A stretch of 64,000 bases of DNA from Flavobacterium sp. N502540 (GTDB lineage Bacteria; Bacteroidota; Bacteroidia; Flavobacteriales; Flavobacteriaceae), in contig NZ_CP110012.1 in NCBI RefSeq assembly GCF_025947365.1, positions 2,976,001 to 3,040,000 of the forward strand. Direction: 5' to 3'. Positions within the stretch are counted from its first letter, which is position 1, and every line of letters begins with the position of its first letter. The notes under the pieces are model-generated. The model saw only the letters and a program-made list of their open reading frames with translations. It ran no database searches and was not told the DNA's origin. The position numbers were made by a program, and so were the translations under genes. Shown in pieces: positions 34,554 to 44,400 of the stretch.

Positions 34554-35315
34554 ATGGATGATCGTTATTCAAAGAATAAACTTTATCTAAGCGATGAAGA
34601 GCAAGAGATTATAAAAGATTTTCCAATTTTGCTGGCAGGAAGCGGTATTGGAAGCGTAATTGCGGAATGTGCGCTGCGTTTTGGTTTTGAAAAAATCACT
34701 ATTGTAGATGGGGATCAGGTAGAGCGGTCTAATTTGAGCAGACAGAACTATACAGAAGATGATATCGATTCTAACAAAGTAGATGCTTTGGCAAGACGAT
34801 TGAAATCAATCAATAAAAATGCAGAAATCAATTGTATTGATTTTTTCCTGACTGTCGAAAACATAGGGGATCATATTAAAGGTCACAAAGCGGCAATTAA
34901 TACGCTGGACTTTTCTTCTCCGGTACCGCTGATATTCGATACCGCTTGTCAAAAGTTAGACATTCCGGTGCTGCATCCTTATAATATTGGATGGGGAAGT
35001 CTGGTAACTGTTATTGCCAGAGATGGCCTTCTTTTAAATGCGCTGGCAAATGGAGAAGAAGAATTCAATGAATCGACTATGATGGATTACGCTTCAAGTT
35101 ATTTGAGATTTTGGGGAAATCCGCAAAAATGGATGGACAGTATTATTGAAAAATACAAAATCGAAAAGGGCTGTCAGTCACCGCCACAAATGGCCATTGC
35201 ATCTTGGTCGGTAGCAGCTCTGTGTACTCATTTGCTTTTTAATATTGCGACCGGTAAAAAGTTCAAAAAATTCCCTGAGTTTTATTTATCCGCAATCATA
35301 GATGAAGATTTATAG
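34554..35315 (+). CDS. ThiF/HesA/MccB-like adenylating enzyme (E1 superfamily)
   Basis: This 253-aa protein has a Rossmann nucleotide-binding loop ILLAGSGIGS (about 25-34) and the E1 signature VDGDQVERSNLSRQ (51-64), including the Asp, Asn, Arg and Gln typical of ATP binding in ThiF, MoeB and MccB. The zinc-binding CxxC pairs usual in MoeB/ThiF are absent, and the protein lacks a rhodanese or other extra domain. E1-like enzymes adenylate a C-terminal carboxylate, usually of a small protein or peptide; MccB does so on a heptapeptide. Its place between the two NRPS operons, after the terminator and with an operator-like half-site upstream, suggests a tailoring or release step on the NRPS product, but this is inference. 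It may also be an unrelated neighbour. Confidence 0.82.
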   Translation: MDDRYSKNKLYLSDEEQEIIKDFPILLAGSGIGSVIAECALRFGFEKITIVDGDQVERSNLSRQNYTEDDIDSNKVDALARRLKSINKNAEINCIDFFLTVENIGDHIKGHKAAINTLDFSSPVPLIFDTACQKLDIPVLHPYNIGWGSLVTVIARDGLLLNALANGEEEFNESTMMDYASSYLRFWGNPQKWMDSIIEKYKIEKGCQSPPQMAIASWSVAALCTHLLFNIATGKKFKKFPEFYLSAIIDEDL

Positions 35316-35423
35316 AATCCCTTTTTGGGCTTTTAGCAATGATAATTTACTGTGTAGGACATAGATTTTATGGAGTGTTAGATGTGAAATATAAAATGTG
35401 AAACGTCTTAATTTTATCCGGAG

Positions 35424-35533
35424 AATCTATGTTTCTATGTGTTTAAGACATAGCCACAATTATAAGGATTTCAAAAATTTGCACAATCTGCCAAATCTGA
35501 GTGAAAAATATTCAACACATAGAAACATAGATT
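35424..35533. repeat. Inverted-repeat element with perfect 20-bp arms
   Basis: Positions 35424-35443 and 35514-35533 are perfect 20-bp inverted complements (core CTATGTTTCTATGTG / CACATAGAAACATAG) separated by 70 bp. No transposase is present, so it is a small non-coding element (MITE- or REP-like). It abuts the left edge of cassette copy 2. The gap 35316-35750 holds this element, the AAAGAGT repeat and the imperfect element also seen at 8485-8557, and no supportable gene. Confidence 0.85.
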
Positions 35534-35546
35534 TTAAGAGATGTGA

Positions 35547-35560
35547 AAAGAGTAAAGAGT
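35547..35560. repeat. Heptamer repeat AAAGAGT x2 (reduced copy)
   Basis: Two units occur at the position where cassette copy 1 has six, with the same flanking sequence. Confidence 0.9.
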
Positions 35561-35750
35561 GTCTCATAGAAACACATTCCTCTATTATAACGCTCTGCGT
35601 TTTATTAAAAGTGAAACGCCTTATTTTAGGCTGTAAAAGACCATGTTCCTATGTGTTTAAACCATAGCCACAGAAAAAATCCAACAGAAAAAATCTGCGT
35701 GAAAATATTCCACGCATTGAAACATAGTTTTTATAAGGGAGAAAAGAATA

Positions 35751-36509
35751 TTAAATCAGTTTATTACTGGTGGCATAAGCAATGGCCTCAGCAATATTTC
35801 CCACCCCCAGTTTGGTGAACAATTTTCTCTTGTGAAACTTAATGGTATCCGCAGATACAAACATACTATCAGCCATGTTGGCAATGGTAAAACCCCTGAT
35901 AGAATACTGCAAAACTTCCTTCTCACGGCTGGTTAGTTCTATCTTTTTCAGCACCTTCCAGAAACTCCCCTCAAGATCATAACTGTAGATCTTATTTTCT
36001 CCTTTTTTATAAATTTTAATATTCCCCGACTGCAATTCAGAAGAAAGCGAGATAATGCAAATCGATTTCCAGATTTTACCGTCATTGGTCAGGAAAACAG
36101 GAGTCAGTTTTTGATTCACCAAAAAAGTCTTTCCATTGGGATTTTTCAATCGGAAATCATAAGAGATGGTATGATTCAGGCGTTCTTCTACAGGAATGTT
36201 TTGATAAAAATCAAAACCTATAGTATTGATTTTTAGTAATAAATCCAGATCTTCTTTGACCACATACTTAAAATAAAAGGCATATCCGAGTTCCTGAACC
36301 TCTGCCGGAGTGTGATCACATAAGAATAATGGATTTTCGGACACATACTCAAACCCCTTTTTTTCGTAATCAATAATATAAATACTGCTGTAAGTTGTTC
36401 TGGCAAATGCTTTGACCAGTTCTAAATAATTTCCAAGTCTGCCTTTTTCATCTTCAGAGATCTTCTGAACGGTGTTGTTTGTGGAAAAAAAGTCGTTTTC
36501 AATTACCAT
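35751..36509 (-). CDS. PAS-LuxR family transcriptional regulator, copy 2
   Basis: The frame continues 144 bp upstream, but the start is set at the ATG (36509-36507) that matches copy 1. The added residues would be encoded by the divergent, non-conserved spacer. The 252-aa product has the same PAS-like N-terminal region and C-terminal GerE helix-turn-helix as the protein at 8580-9338, and almost the same sequence. With identical DNA-binding domains, both regulators should bind the same operators, so the two NRPS operons are probably switched together. The sequence gives no sign of inactivation in either copy. Confidence 0.88.
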   Translation of the reverse strand: MVIENDFFSTNNTVQKISEDEKGRLGNYLELVKAFARTTYSSIYIIDYEKKGFEYVSENPLFLCDHTPAEVQELGYAFYFKYVVKEDLDLLLKINTIGFDFYQNIPVEERLNHTISYDFRLKNPNGKTFLVNQKLTPVFLTNDGKIWKSICIISLSSELQSGNIKIYKKGENKIYSYDLEGSFWKVLKKIELTSREKEVLQYSIRGFTIANMADSMFVSADTIKFHKRKLFTKLGVGNIAEAIAYATSNKLI

Positions 36510-36657
36510 ATTTAAGATTTTTTTAACAGGATGTGAATATAGGAAAATTGGAGATATAATCTTAAAATTTTTAATACTTAACTTATAAAATTTTAATATA
36601 GAGTAGAGCAGATATATTTTTTTTAATGTCTTTTTTTTTCTTCTAAAGTTCATTTTT

Positions 36658-36683
36658 AAAAACTACACTTAAGGGTAGTTTTT
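36658..36683. promoter_or_regulatory. Operator candidate 1, copy 2
   Basis: The palindrome is identical to 9488-9513 (ACTAC-N8-GTAGT at 36662-36679), 78 bp before the GNAT start. The sequence to its left has diverged between the copies while the palindrome has not, which supports selection on the site. Confidence 0.7.
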
Positions 36684-36761
36684 AATTAAAATACTGTAAA
36701 CTAGTATTTTGTGTAATATGAAGCGTAAATTGTGGTGATAGTTTTGGAGAAAACAAACACT

Positions 36762-37448
36762 ATGAAACTCGCCAAAAACAACCACACCGAAATTAGTCAG
36801 AATGACATCTTCCGTATGTCAAAATTTGTAGTCACAGAAAACTTCAATCACCACTCTAATGAAGTTTTTCCGGGCCACTATCAAAAAGATATTGATGCCG
36901 TTTACAAAGAAGAAATGAACTTCCTTGAAAACTCCAAAATATTCGCATTCAAAAACGAATTGGGAGACTTTACCGGTACCATCAGAGTTCTAAAATGGGA
37001 TTTTATTACTCCACTTCCTATTCAAAAAATGTTTGGGATCAACCCTTTTTTATGTGCAGAAGGAGATGCCATCAATGAAATCTGGCACATTGGACGTTTT
37101 GCCATTAAAAAAGGTGTTCGTGATGTTAACCTGCTAAAAAAACTATTGGTTTGTGCCATTGCACCGGTTTGCAAACACAAAGACAATATGGCCTTTGCCG
37201 AAATCGATGCCAAACTGCTTCGCGTACTAACCCTAATGGGCATCAAAGCAAAAATTGTGGGCAAATCAATCGAATACCTGGGATCAGAAACGATACCTGT
37301 ATCGATGTCTTATAATGGTCTTATTACTTTTTACAACGAGAACAAACATTTAGTTACACCGGAAGATTTTGAGCTTTCTTCTGTAAAGGATAAACTACCC
37401 AATAAGGTAGTATTTAACGCTAACCAATTGAACTACACTTTGGTGTAG
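36762..37448 (+). CDS. GNAT-fold acyltransferase resembling LuxI/FeeM signal synthases, copy 2
   Basis: This 228-aa copy of the protein at 9592 differs only near the N-terminus (HTEISQ for HTAISR, and one Lys to Asn about 30 residues later). All catalytic-looking blocks are the same, including IWHIGRFAI at about 107-115 and the C-terminal EYLGSETIPV. Both enzymes should therefore make the same product. It is followed by an identical 251-bp gap and the NusG-like gene, and probably shares a transcript with them. Confidence 0.65.
   Translation: MKLAKNNHTEISQNDIFRMSKFVVTENFNHHSNEVFPGHYQKDIDAVYKEEMNFLENSKIFAFKNELGDFTGTIRVLKWDFITPLPIQKMFGINPFLCAEGDAINEIWHIGRFAIKKGVRDVNLLKKLLVCAIAPVCKHKDNMAFAEIDAKLLRVLTLMGIKAKIVGKSIEYLGSETIPVSMSYNGLITFYNENKHLVTPEDFELSSVKDKLPNKVVFNANQLNYTLV
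37394..37411. promoter_or_regulatory. Operator candidate 2, copy 2 (ACTAC-N8-GTAGT)
   Basis: Identical to 10224-10241, inside the 3' end of the GNAT gene. Confidence 0.5.
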
Positions 37449-37449
37449 T
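37432..37449. promoter_or_regulatory. Operator candidate 3, copy 2 (ACTAC-N8-GTAGT)
   Basis: Identical to 10262-10279, overlapping the GNAT stop codon. Confidence 0.5.
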
Positions 37450-37652
37450 AGCATTTGAAAACCTATATTGTAAATTTACTTCAGTAAAAATAAGTAGTTG
37501 GATTAGCAACTTTCAGATTTTTACAACACACTCAAAAGGAATCAAAATTTACCTTGAGAGTTCCAACAAAAACATCATTACCAAAATTACTTTAGAGTAA
37601 AAAAGGTAAAGCTATTAAACCAAAAAACGTATCTAAAAAAAATAACCATGTG

Positions 37653-37679
37653 ACTGGTAATAGCGCAGCTATGTCCGGT
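37653..37679 (+). promoter_or_regulatory. Hairpin in the leader of the NusG-like gene, copy 2
   Basis: Same 27-nt stem-loop as 10483-10509, ending 20 bp before the ATG at 37700. Confidence 0.45.
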
Positions 37680-37699
37680 GACGAAAAAAACCAAATAAT

Positions 37700-38233
37700 A
37701 TGGATCGAAAACAAGGTTGGCATGTCCTTTATGTAAAGTACAGACATGAGAGTAAAGTCTACAAAGAATTAATGGAAAAAAAATTAGAAGCTTTTTTGCC
37801 TATGGCCACCAGCATTAGACAATGGAGTGACCGAACCAAGAAAATTGAAATTCCGTTATTTCCCAGTTATGTTTTTGTAAACATTAAAAACAACAAAGAC
37901 TTTCATGATGCTTTAAATGTAGAGAGCGGTTGTTCCTACTTGTCTTTCGGCAAAGAATACGGCAAAGTTTCCGAAGAAGAAATTGCTTATATCAAACTCT
38001 TTACCCAGGGAAAAGAGATCACCGATGTTCAAGTCGAATCGGCACTGCCAAAAATAGGCGATAAACTTAAAATCGAGCATGGTGAACTATCAGGTTTGGA
38101 ATGTGAAGTTTTCAGAGTCGACAATCAGCACAGAATCAGCGTACGATTAAGTTCATTGCGTCAGAATATATCAGCCATAATACCTTTGTCGTATTTATCC
38201 AATCCGGAAGAAAACGTATTTGCAAAGGCATAG
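37700..38233 (+). CDS. Specialised NusG paralogue (UpxY/RfaH/LoaP-like antiterminator), copy 2
   Basis: The 177 residues are identical to the protein at 10530-11063, although several third-codon positions differ from 37984 on. Synonymous drift with no amino-acid change indicates purifying selection on both copies. It lies 260 bp before NRPS5, the first gene of an operon of at least 25.5 kb, and its likely task is to keep RNA polymerase going through that operon. Since the proteins are identical, operon specificity would have to come from loading sites in the leaders. Confidence 0.88.
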   Translation: MDRKQGWHVLYVKYRHESKVYKELMEKKLEAFLPMATSIRQWSDRTKKIEIPLFPSYVFVNIKNNKDFHDALNVESGCSYLSFGKEYGKVSEEEIAYIKLFTQGKEITDVQVESALPKIGDKLKIEHGELSGLECEVFRVDNQHRISVRLSSLRQNISAIIPLSYLSNPEENVFAKA

Positions 38234-38390
38234 TTTTTAGATTTTCTTTTCAGTTAGATTATCGCCTCCTACATAATGGAGCGAATCATTAAAGTGATTT
38301 TTGTACTTGTTATAAAGTGTAAAAGATCTCTTATCTCAATCCTTTTTTACCACATCAAAATTTAGTTTTTACTACCTGGTAAATCATCAC

Positions 38391-38418
38391 AACACATTGT
38401 CTTTTAGAACAATGTGTT
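38391..38418 (+). promoter_or_regulatory. Hairpin in the NRPS5 leader
   Basis: AACACATTGT (38391-38400) pairs perfectly with ACAATGTGTT (38409-38418) around an 8-nt loop. No T-tract follows (TGGTGTTG), so it is not a standard terminator. It lies 75 bp before the NRPS5 ATG and could be a pause, antiterminator-loading or mRNA-stability element. The 260-bp gap 38234-38493 contains no gene. Confidence 0.55.
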
Positions 38419-38493
38419 TGGTGTTGTACATAGGTTATTTTAAATATATCAGTTACTAATTCAAAAATAAAGCATTTAGAAAACACTATTACG

Positions 38494-41400
38494 ATGAAAG
38501 ATATCAAATCAATAATTACCGGCTTATCCCATAAAGAAGTACAAATTTTTCTTGATGATTCAGAAGAAAATTTAAGAGTAACAGGAAATACAGCAGCTCT
38601 TACTGCGGAGGATAAAAATGATATTTCAACCAATAAAGATCGTCTTATCGCCTTACTTAAAAGCAGTAAAAACAATGCAAAATTTAATTTTGAGTCAATT
38701 TCTGCAGTTTCTGAATCTGAAAGTTACGAAGTATCGGCCGGACAGCGCCGTCTTTGGACTTTAAGCCAGTTTGAAGGAGGGTCTGAGGTGTACAATATGC
38801 CTATGCGTACCATTTTAAAAGGTAATTATGATATCGGATACTTTCAAAAAGCGATAATCGCTACTATAGAGCGTCACGAGATCTTACGTACTACTTTCAA
38901 AATGGATGAAAACGGTGATGTGAGACAGTACGTGCAGCCAACAACAGACGTAAACTTCGGGTTGTCTTATGTTGATTTCAGAAATGTTGCAGATAAAGAT
39001 GCCAGTGTATCCGGTTATATCAAAGAAGATTCATTCGTTCCGTTTGATTTAGAAAAAGGGCCATTATTTCGTCTAAGTTTATTACAGACTGAAGAGGATA
39101 CTTATGTTTTTTATTACAACATGCACCACATTATAGGTGATGGCTGGTCAATGAATGTATTATCAAAAGATGTATTTGCATTTTATGAGTCTTTTGTAAA
39201 AGGGAATGCTCCTGATCTTGCACCTCTTGCCATTCAATATAAAGATTATGCAAACTGGCAGGCAGTACAGATCAATTCAGCGGTTTCTACTAAGGATAAA
39301 GCTTATTGGATGGAAAGTCTTTCAGGAGAGTTACCAATCCTGGATCTTCCTTCAGAAAAACGACGTCCTTCTGTGAAAACACATAAAGGAAGAAGTTTAA
39401 GAGCTTATATTTCTAAGGAAACAACAGCGATGCTTCAGCATTTTACAAAAGAGAACAATGGCAGTACTTTTATTAGTTTACTAACCACGATCAATGTTCT
39501 GTTTCATAAATATACCTCAGATACAGATATTATTATAGGTAGCCCGGTAGCAGGACGTGACCATGCAGATTTAGCCAATCAGATTGGTTTTTATGTAAAT
39601 ACTCTTGCCTTGCGCAATACTGTAGGGGCCGAGGAGAATTTTACTTCAATTTACAAGCGAATTAAAGAGCAGACACTTGAGGCGTTTAACCATCAAATGT
39701 ATCCTTTTGACAGTTTAGTAGAAAACTTAAACATCAAAAGAGATGCAGGAAGAAGCAGTGTGTTTGATGTTTTGTTAGTACTTCAGAATACAGCGGTAAA
39801 TGAGGAGACGATTGAAATACCAACATCAAAAACCGATGCAATTCTTGATTTGGGAGAAACAGTTTCAAAGTTTGATGTAGAGCTTAATTTCACAGAAGCC
39901 GGAGAGCACCTGGTTTTAGATGTTGCTTATAATACCGAGGTGTACGAACATCAAATGATCGAAGGATTAATACGACACTATAAACAAATCCTGGAAGAAG
40001 TATTATTTCAACCGGAAACTCCTATTGGAAAACTAACTTACATCAGTCAGGAAGAAGAAAAAGAATTAGTACAGGATTTTAATGCTACGGCAACGAATTA
40101 TCCGGTTGATATTACGCTTATAGACCTCATTGAAGAACAAGTTGTTAATAATCCGCAAGGAGTTGCTTTGGCTTTTGAAGGAGAAGAAATGACCTATGCA
40201 GCTTTAAATGAAAAAGCCAATCAGGTGGCTCATTATTTACGCAGTATCAATGTTACAACAGAATCTATAGTAGGATTGTGTATGGAGCGTTCTTTCGAAA
40301 TGGTTATTGGAATGTTGGGTATTATGAAATCCGGAGGAGCTTATGCACCTATTGATCCTCATTACCCGATTGAAAGAATAGAGTACATTGTAAAAGACAC
40401 TAAGGCAGAAGTTGTATTGGCAAATAACAACAGTATCAACAAAGTTAATTTTCTGGAAGGTACTACGATACTTAATCTTGATCAACAGGATTCCGTACTT
40501 GTCAATCAGTCCGGAACTAATCCTGCTGTAGTAATACCTGTTACAAATGCGGCTTATGTAATTTACACTTCAGGATCTACAGGAAATCCTAAAGGAGTTG
40601 TGAACGAACAAAAAGGTTTGGTGAACCGTCTGTTATGGGCGAAGGAGTACTATAATTTAACGGCTAACGATGTATTGATACAAAAAACTACTTTCTGTTT
40701 TGATGTATCGGTTTGGGAATTCTTTCTTCCATTATTGGCAGGGTGTAAATTAGTAATTCCAAAACCGGAAGGACATAAAGACAGCGATTATTTAAGAGAA
40801 TTGATCTCAGCACACGGGGTAACAATGATTCACTTTGTACCTTCTATGTTAAGTGCATTTTTATTGGACATTGATGTTTCTAAATGCAGCAGTCTGAAAA
40901 ATGTGGTATGTAGTGGGGAGGCTTTAAAAATAAGCCAGGTAGAAGATTTTCAAAAAGTATTGCCAAATGTTGTTTTGAGCAATTTATACGGACCTACAGA
41001 GGCTTCGATCGATGTGACAAGCTGGATTGTTCCTTTTAATGCGGTAGATTTAAAACGTGTTACGATAGGAGTTCCCGTGGCAAACACTCAGATTTATATT
41101 CTGGATAGCGAAATGAACATACAGCCTAAAGGTGTTACAGGAGAACTGTACATAGGTGGTGTTCAGGTAGCCAGAGAGTACATCAATCTTCCTGAACTTA
41201 ATGCTTACCGATTTGTGCAAAATCCTTTTGGGGAAGGAAAATTATACAGAACGGGTGATAATGCAAAGTGGCTTCAGGATGGTACTATAGAATACTTGGG
41301 AAGAGAAGACAGCCAGGTAAAAATCAGAGGGTACAGAATTGAATTGGGAGAATTGGATACCGTTATCAACAGCTGTCCGTTTGTACATCAGGGAGTTGTT

Positions 41401-44400
41401 ATCGCCAAAGAAGATGCTTACGGAGTAAATGAATTGGTAGCCTATGTAGTTTTTAAAGAAAATAAAACAAAAGAAGATCTTATTGCTTATCTAAAAGAAC
41501 ATATTCCGGGGTATATGATTCCGGGAATAATGGTACAACTGGATGAAATTCCATTGACATCAAATGGTAAAGTAAACAGAAAAGCATTACCGGATCCAAC
41601 ATTCAGCAGGGAATATGAATATGTAGCGCCAGGAACAAAAACAGAAGAGGAATTGGTTGCCATTTGGCAGAATCTGCTAAATGTAGAGCAAGTTGGTATT
41701 ACCGATAATTTCTTTGAACTGGGAGGACATTCCTTATTAGCAGTACGTTTAATATCGGCAATAAAGAAAGTAATGAACGTTGGCGTTACCATTACAAACG
41801 TATTTGGTAATCCGACGATCTCAGATCTGGCTTCTTTTATAGAAAAACAAGATACTGCCTCAACATTTTCTTTGGTAAGTAAACAAGACTTACCCGCAGA
41901 TATTCCATTGTCTTATGCTCAGGAACGTTTATGGTTTATAGATAAATTAAAAGGCAGTGAACATTATCATATGCCTACGGTATTAACACTAAAAGGAACT
42001 CTTAATACTGATTATCTTTCACAAGCTTTAAAAACAATTGTAGAACGTCATGAGGCACTCCGTACTATATTTATAGAAAAAGAAGGTGTTGCTTATCAGG
42101 TGGTACAATCCTCAGACCGTTGGGAGTTGAATGTTGTTTCGGGAGTCGCAGATTATAAAGAATTTACAGCCGAAGAGATAAACAATCCATTTGATTTATC
42201 TAAAGATTATATGTTACGTGCTACGATTATCAAGGTATCAGATGCAGAACATATTTTAGTATTGGTACGCCATCATATTGCAACAGACGGATGGTCTGAA
42301 TCTATAATCGTTAAAGAATTCAAAGAATTATACGCTTCCTATGCAACAGGAAAAGAAGCTAATTTACCAGTGCTAAATTTTCAATATACGGATTATTCCG
42401 TTTGGCAGCGTACTGAGTTGTCTGAAGAGGTATTAGCAGAAAAATTAGAGTATTGGGAATCTAAATTAACAGGAGTAGCACCTTCTGCACTTCCAACAGA
42501 TTATGCAAGACCAGCTGTTCAAAGCAGTCGCGGGAACCATATCAATTTAAAGTTAGACAGTGATCAAAGTGAGGCTTTACGAGCTTATGCGAAAGAGCAG
42601 GGTGTAACCTTATTCATGCTATTGTCGAGTGTTTACAAAGTATTATTATACCGTTACAGTGGTCAGTCTGATATTTGTATCGGAACCACCGTTGCCAATC
42701 GTCCGCAGCAGGAATTAGAATCGATGATTGGATTCTTTGTCAATGCTTTAGCCCTTCGTACTGATTTATCCGGTAATCCAACATTTAATGAAGTTCTGAA
42801 ATCGGTAAAACAAACCACTTTAGAAGCGTACAATCATATCGCAGTTCCGTTTGAAAAAGTAGTCGATCGTGTAGAGAAAGCCAGAGACAAAAGCAGAAGT
42901 TCTTTATTCCAGGTATTGTTTGTTTTAAACAACAACCCTGAGGCAAAAGTTGCTGAATTTAGTGATATTACCATCGAACCAATGGCAATGAATTATAATA
43001 TTGCCAAATACGATCTGACCATTTTTGCAGAAGACAGCACGGAAGGAATCTCTTTTTCATTCAACTATTGTACAGATCTTTTCAGTGCTGCAACTGTATC
43101 AGGTTTAAGATCACATTATGAGAATTTATTGACTGCTATCTTAGAAAACGGTACCTCATCAATAGGAAATCTGGCCATGCTTAGCGCCGAAGAAGAACAG
43201 GCACTTTTAGTAGAGTATAACACACCTGAGTATGCATTATCAGGAAAAGGAACTGTATTATCTCACTTTGAAGCGCAGGTAGCCCAAACTCCGGATGCAA
43301 TTGCATTTGTTTATAATGATAGCCGTATGACGTACAAGGAGCTGGATGAAGCTGCTACCAAATTGGCGTATTACTATCAACAAACGTATGATTTAAAACA
43401 GGGTGATTTGATCGCCATGATGATGGATACTTCAAACTGGTCTTTACTGGCGATGGTATCTATTTTAAAATCAGGAGCAGGTTATGTTCCAATTGATCTT
43501 TCGTTACCAAAAGAGCGTCAGTTGTACATGGTACAGGAAGCTAATGTGAAGTGTTTGCTTATTGAATCTTCGAGCTTATTTGATGTAATTGATTTTTCAG
43601 TTCCAATATTCTCTATCGATATTCAGTATGCCGATATCCAGGCACTTCCGCAGGAGGTTACCTTCTCAACATTGGCAACAGAAGATACTACAGCTTATGT
43701 GGTGTACACTTCAGGAACCACAGGTCAGCCAAAAGGAGTTCAGGTAAGTCACAAGAATTTGGTAGATTATTACGAAGGTTTAGAAGCTAAGATTTCGATC
43801 AGTGCCAACAAAAGTTTCGGCTTAATGTCTTCACTTTCTGCCGATTTAGGAAATACTGTGTTGTATGGTTCTTTATTAAGCGGAGGATGTTTGCACTTAT
43901 TCAATAAAGATACTTTAATGGATGGGGTTAAATTACAAGCGTATTTTAACGCCAACCCAATTGATTGTATCAAAATAGTACCAAGTCACTGGCAGGCGTT
44001 GAGCATAAATAACAAGTTATTATTGCCGGCACGTACTTTAATATTTGGAGGAGACGTACTTCAGGTGTCTTATGTAAAAGAGATCGCAGCACAAGATTCA
44101 AATGTGATGATTGTAAACCATTACGGCCCTACCGAGAGCACGATTGGAAAATTATTGCACCAGGTAGATCCTGCTTTTGATTACGTTACCATTCCGGTTG
44201 GTAAGTTATTCTCAGACAGTGAAGCTTATATTGTAAGCAGCGATATGTCGTTATGTCCAATTGGAGTCTCAGGAGAATTATTATTGGGAGGTAAAGGAAT
44301 CTCGAAAGGTTATCTGAATCGTGAAGACTTAACTCAGGAGAAATTTATTGCCAACCCATTCGCAACAGCTAAGAGCACAGTTTTATACCGAACGGGAGAC

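Larger units (their letters stand above)
35527..38241. repeat. Duplicated regulatory cassette, copy 2 (about 2.7 kb, direct)
   Basis: This is the partner of 8343-11071. Its left end coincides with the right arm of the inverted-repeat element, and its right end with the NusG-like stop codon (shared TAGTTTTTAGA). It has 2 instead of 6 AAAGAGT units, a small extra insertion near 35685, and a diverged middle of the LuxR-GNAT spacer (about 36550-36640). Confidence 0.95.

Noticed and set aside
35424..35533. Insertion sequence
   Set aside because: There is no transposase and the element is only 110 bp; it is listed as a non-coding inverted repeat.
35398..35667. 89-codon plus-strand frame (MKRLNFIRRIYVSMC...)
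   Set aside because: It runs through the inverted-repeat element and the AAAGAGT repeat, has no protein-like composition, and is not preserved in the matching region of copy 1.
36510..36653. N-terminal extension of the copy 2 LuxR protein by 48 residues
   Set aside because: The extension is encoded by diverged spacer DNA and is absent from copy 1; the ATG at 36509 matches the copy 1 start.
38391..38418. Intrinsic terminator before NRPS5
   Set aside because: The stem is perfect but is followed by TGGTGTTG, not a T-tract, so it is listed as a leader hairpin.
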